In this document: positions 48,351-59,905 of the stretch, piece by piece
Position numbering within the stretch: the stretch's first letter is position 1
How the letters are laid out: each line of letters begins with the position of its first letter
NCBI RefSeq assembly: GCF_032854445.1
Contig: NC_088300.1
Location: forward strand, 17,267,191 to 17,331,190
Length of the DNA: 64,000 nt
Source: Liolophura sinensis
Lineage: Eukaryota; Mollusca; Polyplacophora; Chitonida; Chitonidae
Direction of reading: 5' to 3'
Translations under genes and position numbers: made by a program
Notes under the pieces: model-generated
Told to the model about the DNA's origin: nothing
Database searches by the model: none
The model's input: the letters and a program-made list of their open reading frames with translations, nothing else

Positions 48351-49368
48351 GTATAAAGTAAATTACGGATTTTATTTACCTGATAATGCAAACTATATAA
48401 TGGTTTCACTTCGCGAGTAGTGAAAGTTCAATATCGTCCGAGGGCAGAGTTTCCAAGATTTCCCTGCTTCTGTTGGTGTTGATTATAAAAAGAGAGCGGT
48501 TGTGTATCAGTGAAAAAAGGATATAAATAAACATTAGTGATGCATTGTTTGTTGTTTCCTCTCAATAAACTATGACACAACTTCACACTTCTGGCGTGTT
48601 TTATATTTACGACTAAAAGAAGTCCGAAATCTCCTAAACGCCTGTCTGTAAATCTGGGCCACTTTGGTCAGAAATAAGCGTTGTCTATAAAAGTCGCAGA
48701 GCGACATAACGGAGCAATATTATAACTTCCTGGCTCTGTTCCAAAACATTACATGGACCACTGACTTCATCAGATACGTGAGTACACAAAGTACCAGTTA
48801 ATGCACACCACAAGCACAGTTATAAAGAAGCTCTGGTTACCTAGATTAAATACACCAAAAGCACAGTAACAAAACTCATTGAATTCAGTGTACCCTTGCA
48901 TACAAGAGCGATTGTTTATCTTTGGTTGATCAACATGCAGATGTGTACTCGGTCACCAGTTCGACAAAAACTCCCAATGTGAGATGTACATGTACATAAT
49001 TATGTATGGTACGAATTGCCATCGAGAAGTTTATTTCTCGCAAAGGTCAAAGCCAATCTCACGAGACATTTCGTGACAACTCTGTTCAAGGCATATGTCC
49101 CCTATAGTTCTGGAACCTATAGAGATTGTAGCCTAATTGTTTGAGCAGTATTGGTTACTGACAGAACATAAGACAAGAAATTGATAAGTCGGTGGTTCAG
49201 TAACAGAAATATCAGTTGAGGTGCCGTAGTGATACAACTGTCTTTAGTATTTTCCATAGCCATATAGATGTCAGACCTTGCAAACATCTCCTTCTGCACT
49301 CTAAACTTTCAGTGAGAGTGGGGGTCAACAATGTAGAGTTCAAATCCCCAATACGACGAAGATAAGAC
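48351..49368. other. Upstream of the LRR gene
   Basis: Probable promoter and 5'UTR region of the LRRC74-like gene, but I cannot point to a TATA or initiator with confidence. Confidence 0.35.
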
Positions 49369-52300
49369 ATGGCCTTTAAGACGGACTTTGTGCAGGTACG
49401 AACAATAATTAATCGTGAACTGTGTTTTCATCGTCATTTTCTCTTGATACATTTGCTCTTGATCATAACGTTATGTCTTGCTTACAGGTAAGTCACCTCC
49501 AAAAAAAATTGTAAGTTACACGATGGCAGTTATCAATATACTTCTATCAATGAGCAAACACTTTTCTTTCTCCAACCAGGACATAGTGACTTAAGCTTTG
49601 CATACATTATGTAACCTACAAGGCTAATGTTTTCTTTTTATAGGAGCCCATCAAGCAAAAAGGTAGGTCGTCAACTCGGGTCTCCCAACGAACAGTGCGA
49701 AGACGACGTCGCGAGCAGCCGATCTTTCAAACGGAAACACCAGAGTTGAGAAACGCGAGCATTACCTCCAACGACATATGGGATATCTCCAGTGACATCT
49801 ATCGCTCCTCGGATGAGGAGGCCGGTGAACACTCTGGTATGCTATAATTTTTGGCGTCTCTGGCAGCTTTTTAACCATTTTGGAACAATACAATACTCCT
49901 TACTGCGCATGCGTCGCTCCCTACATTCGTTTTACACCACTGCTACCACTAGCAAATTTTGTACTGAAATCTTGAACAACGCCAAGGTCACTGAGGTCAG
50001 GGTGTTGAGGCAGTAAGTGATGTCCGAAAATACAAAATCTCTGTCTTAGCGTTTTGTTTCTATACATCCACTAACACCGGGCTAATTGATGAACATGCAG
50101 TGTATTTATCGAGAGTCTGTTTAACATCATTCTAGCAATCATTTGACACAGTTTTATGTTAGTATGCTGATTATAGGTCAGCGCAAGGACACTAGCAGTG
50201 AGGGTAAGCTTAAACGAGCCTATGTGTGTGGCAGCGATGTAAAGCGTGTATAGAGAGCGGCTCATGTGCTGTAGGGAGTATGAACCATGCCAACATTGGC
50301 TGGTATGGGACCATAATTGTTTCAACATGGCTGTTCGTTCTCGCAATCCCTTTGATCATCGCCGTAGTTTAACGCGACTGCACCTGGTTACCACAGAAAT
50401 ACACACCAAATTCCCATGAAAGTTCCACACGCGCACTTCCAGAAATGGACCCAATATTTGCACCAGCTTTTAAAAGGACACAGAATCGACGCTGATTGGT
50501 TGACAATGGAGATAGGGTTTCCTTGGCGACATCTTGCAGTTTATGCAAGGCATAGCCCGAACTTGCCTATCTCTCACAACAATCAGAATAGATTCTGTAT
50601 CCCTTTAAGAGTGTTAGAAACACTGAATGGACAGTATTGCCACACAGACACTATAGGCAGATGTTATATCATAAATTTTTGTACTTTTATTTTGTTCCAA
50701 AGATTTGTCAGAGTTTTGTGAGCGTTTTGAAAAAACGGAAGATTGTTTGCCAAGACATACATGTCCTATAACCATTATCCTAGAGGTTATACCATGGTGA
50801 CCTCACTTCAAACAGGCATAGATAAAATATGAAATGGTGCATCAGCTAGACATAAGTTTGCTGTGACCTAGACTGAAAGGTACACGTGACTGTATGGTGT
50901 TGTTTCCTCTAATACATGTGGTTGATTGCAGCCTGATGAATTATATGAAAGATCACATCATGCGTATGTTTTAAGCTAAAAAAACAAGTTCTTGGTGGAG
51001 AAACTGGGATTTTATTTCAAGCCTTTGGTACAGACACTGTATGCTCCAAAAATTAATTGCATTATCTAGACGGACTGTTTGTATGTATGTATGCTTGTGG
51101 TTATACGTCGTACATATAAATTTTTCAACCATATGACAACGAGGAGTCATTAAGTGTATGTACATATATTGTGCCTCCTTGTGGGAGGGTGGATCCTCGC
51201 CGCCAAATTCCTGGCACCACTGAAGCATCATGCTGAAGACACCAGACATGACACCTCACCCAGTCACATTATACTGACACCAGGCCAACCAGTTATTTTT
51301 CCGTGCCCTAACGTTTCAGTGCTGAGTGCCAAGCGAAGCCGCAGCAAATGCCATCTTTGGTATGACTAGACCCGGTTTTGATCCCGGTTCTCCCTACTTC
51401 GAGGCGGACGCTATTACCATTAGGCCACCTAATGTCGGACTGTTTGTTTTAGAACCTGATAAAAGATATGAGCCTAGGTAGTTATGAAGTCAAGGACGTG
51501 CATATATATTGGGTGGGCATAAAAAATGGGCCGTAATTTGATGCTGCATCGCTCCAATATCCTTTGTTCAAACCTTTTCAAACTTTAGACATTCACATGG
51601 CATGATTTTGTTGATACATTGACCAATTTTCAAGGTCACAGCTTGAGTAGTCTGTACACAGGGTTAAAATGAAAACATAGCCTCAAAAACGCACGTTCCG
51701 GTGACCCACACTGCATCACCTGTCAGGTGTCATGATTAGAATCACTGCATTTGTGTGACACGCATTAAGGACTGCTGGAAAAAATTACTCTTGAGGAGAT
51801 TCGGGACTCAGTTCATGGAAGAAACGTTTGCGCGCCGTCTACCGAGAAGATAAGAGAAGAACCAATTGATCACCTTTTCAAGTATAGCAAGGTAGAACAT
51901 CATTTTGAAATCCGGAACATGCGGTTTTGACTCTATTTTCATTTTGGTCCCATGAACAGAAATTGACATAATGGCTTTTGAGTGTGTAAATTTTTAGAAG
52001 CTGACGTAAGAGGGTTTCGGAGATATTGAGTGTCAAAGTACGGCCAATTTTTTATGCCCACCCAATATACTGCCCAATCTACAAATCTATCTCAAACAAA
52101 CCTACTGTGAAGTTAAATTACCCTGAACATAATGTAATTATACGGGCACAGTGTGGGTGTAGGCCTAGATCTATTTATCCTGACAGATCAATCGTCATGT
52201 GCTCTACCCTTGACATGCTGTAGCGTGCGGGCCCACCAGGGTTCAGGTGACGCTGGTTTGGGTAAGGCATATGGTGCTGTAAGCTTATAGTGGCCGGTAA

Positions 52301-55300
52301 ACAACATAATGGGAACACAGTGTTCGATTTGACAAGCAGGCCAACCAGCTAATCACCTCTACTTAACTACAGGAGACGCGGCTGAGAAATCTGATATACC
52401 ACCTTACTTAGCCAGACAGCAATATAATAAAGAATTCCTAATAGAACCGAGGTGGAAACAGGCTCATATATAGGCTATGTCTATAACGTGACGTTTTAAA
52501 TCACTGGAGCCTTTAAATGTTTACATGTAAAACAAATTGGTATGTGGTGCGATTGAGAAGAGGTAGAGATTAAGTTCGGTTCACGAAAGAAGAACTGCTG
52601 GTTTGTGGATTCGAATCTTCATCTATGGATTGTCTCCACGAACAAGATGATCTCCCGCCCAGTCAAAGTGACAACTTGGGCCGATCCGATTTTTCGGAGA
52701 CGGAAAGTATTGGTGCGATTTTTTCATTCCTTTTTAGGTTGTTATTTTCCGCTGTACCCTCTAGAACACAGTGCTTATCTACAGGTGCAGAATGTCGGTT
52801 AGGTTTATGGGTGAGGCAAACAGAGCACAGCATGCTAGCAACCCTTCTGGCGTACATATAATGGCACAGGAGCCTCTCACTAATGCGTTCAGTGTGAGTT
52901 AATGTCCAGTCCATGCTGGCTTCCTCTCCAGCCGTACATCGGAGGGTCTTCCAGCAACGTGCGGACGGTCATGGGTTTTTCCCAGACTCTTGCCGATTTC
53001 CTCCCACCATAATGCTGCTCGCCGTCGTATAAGTGAAATGTTCTGGAGTACAGCGTAGAACACCAATCATATAGGAGGGCGGTAAATAAATATTTAAATC
53101 AGATCAAGAAGGAGTGGGCAAACATGCTGCACGAAGTTTTAAAGCTATTCTTTAAATAATATGGGCACAATAACTTAGCTAATACCCGTTTGTAGATAAG
53201 CCGAGGCACCTGGCTGTGGGAGAAGTGATGAAGGTTCTGTATGAGAAGGAGTGTAAGCGACTAGGGGTATGTCCCGTGGGTGCCTTCCTCAGGGCACCGG
53301 GTAAGGCCTCTGTCGAGCTGAGGAATTACTCTCTGGGTCCCAAAGGGGCGGCTGCTCTTGCTGTGCCATTACTGGTAAGTCATTCACCAAGACACTGGTT
53401 TATACACATGGTAAAATAAAGGTTTTATGAATGTCTGAAACACGAGCTAAACGGAATCTATCTTTAGGGCTATAGAATTAAGGCCTTAAAGATTTATAAC
53501 AACACAACACAAGCCTAGCAATACTTCCATGTGACACCAAGTGACAGGCAGTGATTGCAGTTAGAACTCTGTGTCACACTATACCGTTGTTTATTTCTCC
53601 AAGAGAAATTTAGGCTGAAACTGATGTTTATCTTATTTAACTTATTAGATTTTAAGCCTTGATTCATTGACACTAGTAATATCATCTCAACTTGTAAGAT
53701 CTATCTAAAATGTGACGTCACACTTTCCTGTTTCCGTCATCAGCTGGATTCGTCCGTGACGTCAGTTGACCTGGAGGGTAACAGTATAGGTGCTGAGGGA
53801 CTGCGGAGTATAGTAGGAGCCCTGTTGGAGAGTAACTACATCACACATGTGGTAAATGTTCATCTTGTCTGCAATAAAATGTCTAAATCGTCTTAACCAG
53901 GGTCCCAAAAATGTTTGCATGTCGCAGGTAGTGATGTTTTCATTTTCTCTTGCCGCTCGCTGTGAGATCAAGTCCAGCTCATGCTGGCATCTCCTGCCGT
54001 ACGTGGGAAGGTATTCAGCAACCTGCGGATAGTCATGGGTTTTCCCTGGGCTCTACCTTTCATCATAATGCTGGCCGCCGTCGTACAAGTCAAATATTCA
54101 CGAGTACAGCGTAAAACAACAATGAAATAAATGCTAGTAAATAAATCTAGTAACTGCATGCTTACTTGTCCTGCTTTCCAATGTATGATATTTCATTCGT
54201 GTACATTGCCGTTTGAGAGTTTATAAACACATCTGCCTTTCAGAATTTAGCCAATAATCAGATCGGCCACCACGGGGCACAGATGGTCAAGCATCTTCTT
54301 CTGGGCAACTTCTACATCGTACACATTAATGTCTCAGGTAATGGACCGAATTTAATCCAGATACATTCAGTGAAAAATGCAATATTTGTCCATTCTTTCA
54401 ATTAAATCAGACCGTCATTAAAAAGTGAGCAGTTCTCGATAAGCCATCAGAAAAAAGTCCTCGTTTATGTAGGTATAGTAAGTCTGCAGCGTGCATGTAC
54501 GTTTCAGTCTGCGGACAAAACAGCCTGTAAAACTCACTGCTAAAGTAGGAGTATTGAAAGACAAAGTGTGTATTATCATTATTAGCCACCTGAAATATTG
54601 CATATTATCTTTCAGAGAACAAGTTTACAGACATCGATGCGGATATATTTGCTCAAGTTCTAAAGGTAAGTGTTTTATTGGGCTTACATTAGGAATTTAC
54701 TTCCTTTCGAACTCATCAAGGAAGTAGAGATGGCTGTGTAAAATTGTTAATGGTCGTATGTATACAACTTTATTGAGTCTTTTATGGTGTAAATTGATTA
54801 TACCGGCACTTTCCGCTCAGAGAATCTTGCATGTACATGTAAGTCGCAATACTCTTTAATATTCATGTTTACATATAATATTAATCTTTACATTAATAAA
54901 TTATCACATTGCTCTGTCTACAGGAGAACAAACACCTGAAAGAGATGATTTTGTCAAAAAACGACTTTGGGGAACATAGTGGAAAAGTGCTCGGTCCCGA
55001 GATAGGTCAGTAATTGAGTACGATTGTATTTATCTCGCTTATACTTGGTATATTTCAATCTGGGTGGTTAATGTCATATCTACAGCCATTTGATAGTCTA
55101 TATCCTATTTGCAAGAGTCCTTGTACTGTGGGAAGTCCTGTTGGTAATGATGCTCCCAGATTTACATGCTTCAGGGTCGATTTGTTTATTTAATTGGTAT
55201 TTTACGCCCTACTAAAGAGTATTTCATTTATACGACGGCACGCAGCATTATGGTGGGAGAAAACTGGACAGAACCCGGGTAAATTCCACGACCACCGGCA

Positions 55301-58300
55301 GATCGCAAGCGCTACAGTGTCGATGGGAAGTTATGTATTGGGATATGTTTTTATCAGATTGGGTACATTCAGCAAGGGTATTGCATGAACAAGAACTATT
55401 TGATCTTTGCAAAATGACATCGATTCTTGTTTTCGTGACACACCAAACCTGATCACTACTTCACAGCATCCAATGACAGTCTTGAGCTACTGGACCTTAG
55501 CTGGAATCAAATCCGAGGCAAGGGAGCGATAGCAATAGCTAACGCTGTTAAGGTAAGGGAGCCGTGGACTGCACTACTTAACAATGACAGTATAAGCGTT
55601 TATTTCTTTGTCTGATTGGAGTTTAACGTCACTTCCAAGATTACAATCAGGGTGATATCTCCTTGTTGACAGTCAGTGGTCCAGCACAACTGCTTGCTTG
55701 AACAACCACTAAGAACGAAATTTTAACCTGTCGTCAGTCGGTGGTAGATAAATCGGACGGTTCCAGAACTGTCGGATCTGATATGCTCCACCAATGCGAT
55801 AACGGTAATACGGGTGAAGAAAACCGTAAAAATGTAAAAAAAAAAAAAAAATACCTCACTCTGCCCATGCATATGCACCTTGATGCCTTATTTAACAGAC
55901 TGCATGGGATGTAGATATACGTTCAGTTCTACTGAGTAATAAGAAAGTGACAATTGCCACTTTATCTGATGATGGGGAAAGCATTCTCCGAAAGTTAGCA
56001 ATACATGATCATGTTGTGCAAAATGTGTTTTTGGCATTATTTCTCACTAGTTTAGTGAAGCCTGTCGTTACTCATATCTACGTTCAATTCATTTCTTTTG
56101 GCCTAGGAACATCTCTTGCCATTGTAAAGGAGCCACTGGAAGACACACAAAAAATTGAATTAAATATCTTACATTGTCAGGAAAATGTTGGCCTAAAGGT
56201 GCTACGGTTGGAATTCAATGGTTTCGGCAATGATGGTGGTTCTGCTATGGGGCAGGCTCTGGCGGGCAATCGAACACTGAAGGAATTAGATCTGTCCAAC
56301 AACAGGATCACGGACACTGCCGTCCGGGACATGGCCGCGGGTTTAGCAGCTAATGATGGGCTCGAAATACTTAAGGTCAGACTTAAGCAGGTATTATAGG
56401 TAACTTGGCAAAATTTCAAATCCAAATTTTAAGGCTTTATGTTGAGATCTATAGGGATTAGATCTACTGAACTATTATAGCATAGGCCACATGATAAAAT
56501 GTATGAATGCTTTGACAACTAGAAGGCATTCAGAGAGTGCAAACCTCCGCTCCGGCTTAGATTAGAAATTTCCTCATTACAAAGAGACAATGATCTTTGT
56601 CTTCTATCTCGCAGTAATGAGGAATCTCTTAAAAGAAATTGTGGGTCATCAATAAAATTGGGTGGACTGGTCCTAACCCTAAGGCCAATCTGTGCACAAA
56701 TTGTCGTCCAACCCCACTGAATAACCTATTCTGTAAAGTTGCAGAAACACAAACAAACGTCAGCAGAAATATAACATTCTTTGGCGCAAGTGTAAGTTTG
56801 GTGGTTTATTTCTCTCATAAGCTTGATCGCATGTTGTATAAAATGACCATTCTTGAAGTCAATATATACATGTACAAAGGAGTTAAGCGTACGATGAAGC
56901 ATTACGGCGCTGTTCTTACAGATAGGTGTGAGTTCGTTCCAACTGCCAAGTCCCCTGGCCCTTGTGGAGGCAATCAACCGGAATGAGACCGGGGCACTTC
57001 GTCTTCTCGATCTAAAGGTAACTATTACAGCTAAATACTATGCCAGATTCGCATCATAACTATTCATAACTACTGTTTTACGTTGTACCTCTTGACATTC
57101 CATACTCATGTCATGAAGACATGCAACAATCGGATCAACTTTGGTCTCCCAAGCGTGATTGGGACTTTGGTTTCCCGCCAAATGCAATGTACAATACAGT
57201 CGCAGTTCATCATCATCTTCATTGAAAATGCTACCTGTTATCCCACACAAAGGGCAAGAATCCTTCACTAACTGCGTATATAATAGAGGAAATTTCACCC
57301 CTACACATGTCGGTTCCAAGCCGTGTAAAAAAAAAAAACACACACACACACCGTTCTCTTCCGTTACAACAACTGTTTAGCATTTTTCAAGTGACAGGTT
57401 TCACTTGATTCTAACTGATTCATCCACCTTGTACGGCCACTTTAGTGAACATCAAAAAAAAATTTAAATTTCCTTTTTTAGGCCTGTGAAAGGTCATTTT
57501 TCACACCAAATTTCAGGTTAAATACAGTATATAGAAACAAACTAGAACAAAGAGTACACCACTTGGACCGAGTTCGTCTCGGAGGGTTATGTTACTCATA
57601 TTATATGTACATCCACATTTTTGGCCATGTCTTGCCCCCAGATCATAAAGACTCGCTTTTCTTCCTATTTTTTTTAACCAATAGGATGTTTGCGTTTCGC
57701 AAGAGTTTCTCAACGTTGTCGAAGAAATCCAACAAAGCAGACAATTTAAGGCGATCTACGGTCTCAAGTCCAAAATCCGCATCATCAAACCAGAATTTGT
57801 GGGAGCGGTCAACCCAGACGGGGAGGAAACAACAGCACCTAGACAGGTGGATGACAGCCAGGGAGAGAGCGGAGAGGGCGATAGAAATGTGGGTGCAACC
57901 GTAAGAGATCAGACCGACAAGAACGCGGCGGCCGAACAGACGAACGATCAAAGCCGAGATGGGGATGAAAGTGAAAACAGAGCTGTCGGGACGTTAGCAG
58001 CAAGTCTCAAAAATTCTGAGGATGAAAATAGCCCGGGTGGTGACAGTGAAGACGAAGTTAACCAAAAGGAAGAAACTGAACAAAATAAACTGAATGAAAT
58101 CAATGACTCGGAGCAAGACACAGGTAGAGAAAGCAATGTTGCAAAGGAAACAACGGAAAAAAATCCCGATGGCATAGGTATTGAGAACATAGGAAAGGCG
58201 AGTCCGTCTAGTGAAAGAGAGACAACTGATTCTCCTGTCAGTGAAAGAGAGGTTGCTTCACGTGCTAGTGAAAGAGAGGTCGCTTCGCGTACTAGTGGAA

Positions 58301-58584
58301 AGGCGGTTGCTTCACATACTAGTGATAGGGAGGTTGCTTCACGTGCTAGTGAAAGGGAGGCTGATTCACGCGCAAGTGAAAGGGAGGCTGATTCACGCGC
58401 AAGTGAAAGGGAGGCAACTTCACGTACTAGTGAAAGGGAGGTTGTTTCACGTGCAAGTGAAAGGGAGGCCACGTCACGTACTAGTGAAAGGGAGGCTGCT
58501 TCACGTGCAAGTGAAAGAGAAGCTGCTTCGCGTTCTAGTGAAAGAGATGTTGTGTCACGTACTAGTGATAGGGAGGTTGCTTAA
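49369..58584 (+). CDS. LRRC74: LRRC74-like leucine-rich repeat protein, 11 coding exons, with charged repeat tail
   Basis: Exons: 49369-49395, 49644-49836, 53196-53374, 53744-53851, 54244-54337, 54616-54665, 54924-55005, 55467-55552, 56181-56375, 56922-57017, 57685-58584. All junctions are GT-AG and in phase, giving 669 residues. Residues 10-74 are basic then acidic (RTVRRRRR ... SSDEEAGEHS). Residues about 75-120 (YEKECKRLGVCPVGAFLR ... NYSLGPKGAAALA) match the region before the repeats of vertebrate LRRC74A/B. Residues about 134-370 hold ribonuclease-inhibitor-type LRRs, e.g. VTSVDLEGNSIGAEGL, LELLDLSWNQIRGKGA, LKELDLSNNRITDTAV. Residues 371-555 are acidic, Lys/Glu/Asp-rich. Residues 556-669 are twelve 9-residue Ser-Glu-Arg-Glu-type repeats plus a partial. 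Family function is poorly known; LRRs usually bind proteins. No signal peptide, so probably cytoplasmic. Introns hold SINEs and a MITE. LRR core certain; the first two exons are less so. Confidence 0.93.
51075..51430 (-). mobile_element. SINE family 2, near-complete reverse copy in LRRC74 intron
   Basis: Tail ACAACGAGGAGTCATTAAGT, body GTGCCTCCTTGTGGGAGG, head GCGGACGCTATTACCATTAG then GCCACC. Antisense to the host gene. Confidence 0.85.
51509..52065. mobile_element. Tc1/mariner-type MITE, 557 bp
   Basis: Terminal inverted repeats of about 33 bp with two mismatches: TTGGGTGGGCATAAAAAATG at the left; the right end read in reverse gives TTGGGTGGGCATAAAAAATT. Flanked by TA dinucleotides. No transposase frame. 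Lies in the LRRC74 intron between exons 2 and 3. Confidence 0.88.
52860..53070 (+). mobile_element. SINE family 1, 5'-truncated copy in LRRC74 intron
   Basis: AGGAGCCTCTCACTAATGCG through TCCTCCCACCATAATGCTGC and GGAGTACAGCGTAGAACACC. It ends about 125 bp before exon 3. Confidence 0.82.
53955..54140 (+). mobile_element. SINE family 1, 5'-truncated copy in LRRC74 intron
   Basis: GATCAAGTCCAGCTCATGCT (B box), core, and CAAATATTCACGAGTACAGC tail. Confidence 0.82.
55185..55310 (-). mobile_element. SINE family 1, reverse fragment in LRRC74 intron
   Basis: TTTACGCCCTACTAAAGAGT, TATACGACGGCACGCAGCAT, then the GGTGGGAGAAAACTGG core. Confidence 0.75.
58240..58584 (+). repeat. 27-bp coding minisatellite in LRRC74 last exon
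   Basis: Twelve complete 27-bp units plus 21 bp of a thirteenth, each encoding Ser-Glu-Arg-Glu-(Val/Ala)-x-Ser-Arg-(Ala/Thr/Ser) or close variants. The stop TAA at 58582-58584 sits where other units have the Ser codon TCA. Confidence 0.95.
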
Positions 58585-58846
58585 CCTACTACGGACACCC
58601 TGTCAGTGTAGATATACAAAATCTATTCTCGTGAATGGAATACCAGTTGTCTAGGCTCTCCAGAGATACTGTCCCAAATATCAGGCTACGTTCACTGATA
58701 CAGAACTACAAACCAGGTTCTCAGTGATGTCTCCTTCTATTCTCCTATTTTTCATCTTGTGACGTTGTAGAATTATTGGTGTGGTCAGTAGATAAGGTGA
58801 CCAGGAGTGTACAGTGTTCTACTCTACTAGGTTTTCTAGTTAGAAC

Positions 58847-59081
58847 GGGGGCCTCCGTGGCTCAGTCGGTTAGCGCGCTAGCGCAGCGTAATGACCTAGG
58901 AGTCTCTCACCAATGCGGTCGCTGTGAGTTCAAGTCCAGCTCATGCTGGCTTCCTCTCCGGCCGTACGTGAGGTCTGCCGGCAACCTGCGGATGGTTGTG
59001 GGTTTCCCCCGGGCTCTGCCCGTCGTAGGAGTGAAATATTCTTGAGTACGGCGTAAAACACCAATCAAATCAATAAATAAA
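58847..59081 (+). mobile_element. SINE family 1, full-length with target duplication, 3' of LRRC74
   Basis: Head GGGGGCCTCCGTGGCTCAGT, B box, core with a ~30-bp deletion before GTCGTAGGAGTGAAAT, A-rich tail with AATAAA. Perfect 12-bp duplications TCTAGTTAGAAC at 58835-58846 and 59082-59093. Confidence 0.93.
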
Positions 59082-59093
59082 TCTAGTTAGAAC

Positions 59094-59734
59094 AGTAAAA
59101 TGACTTGTGACATGATATCGCCGCAAAACGGCCATTGGCAGGCCACTGCTTAACAGAGGTGTAACCCCTAGGTAGTTTTAGACTGACTAGTACTTACATG
59201 TTTGTTAAATGAATGCACACCAAATAGTGAAGGCAACATTATGTAGATAAGTGGATGAAATTGGTTTTATTAAAAGCATTAGCATTAATGGAGATTGCAG
59301 TTTCTGAAGCTGAAAACAACCCCAAATGACGATAATACTGTCAATATCATTATTTAGTCTCTCATCTCATCTATATATCAGCCCTGCTAATGACCAGGTT
59401 TATGTACATGTAGTCACCCAAAATTAAGAAATCTCCCTAGAACACTTCAAGAGGCCGAGTTACTCTGCGATTTAATCAAGCAGACATACATACATGCACT
59501 GTATAGACTCAAACACAATTCTGCCAATACTTTCAAGATTTTTGTGCAAGTTGAAAAGGTGTAATGCATTTCTTACCTCAAAAAAAGGCAAAGGTTGTAT
59601 CTGGCAAAACCATCACTTTTTAACAGAATATATGAATTCTACAGTGTGGGTAAGTGACCATAATTATATTGTTTTTGTTTCCATGATATCAGAGAAACTC
59701 TTTTCCATCAGTGTGTACATTTTGATTTCAATGG
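59094..59734. other. Intergenic, nothing recognised
   Basis: No gene supported; a 127-codon plus frame at 59494-59877 runs into SINE sequence. Confidence 0.4.
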
Positions 59735-59905
59735 TGTTTTACGCCATACTCAAGAATATTTCACTTATACGAAAGCGGCCAGCGTTATGGTGGGAGGAAG
59801 CCGGGCAGAGCCCAGGGGTAACCCACAACCAGCTGCGGGTTGCTGTCAGACATTCCCACTTAGGGAAGCCAGCGTGAGCTGGACTTGAACTCACAGTGAC
59901 CATCA
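59735..59905 (-). mobile_element. SINE family 1, reverse fragment
   Basis: GGTGTTTTACGCCATACTCA, core, and GAACTCACAGTGACC (B-box end). It abuts the satellite array that follows. Confidence 0.85.

Noticed and set aside
57948-58654. 174-codon minus and 147-codon plus frames over the LRRC74 last exon
   Set aside because: Shadows of the 27-bp repeat and acidic region; the spliced LRRC74 frame explains the sequence.
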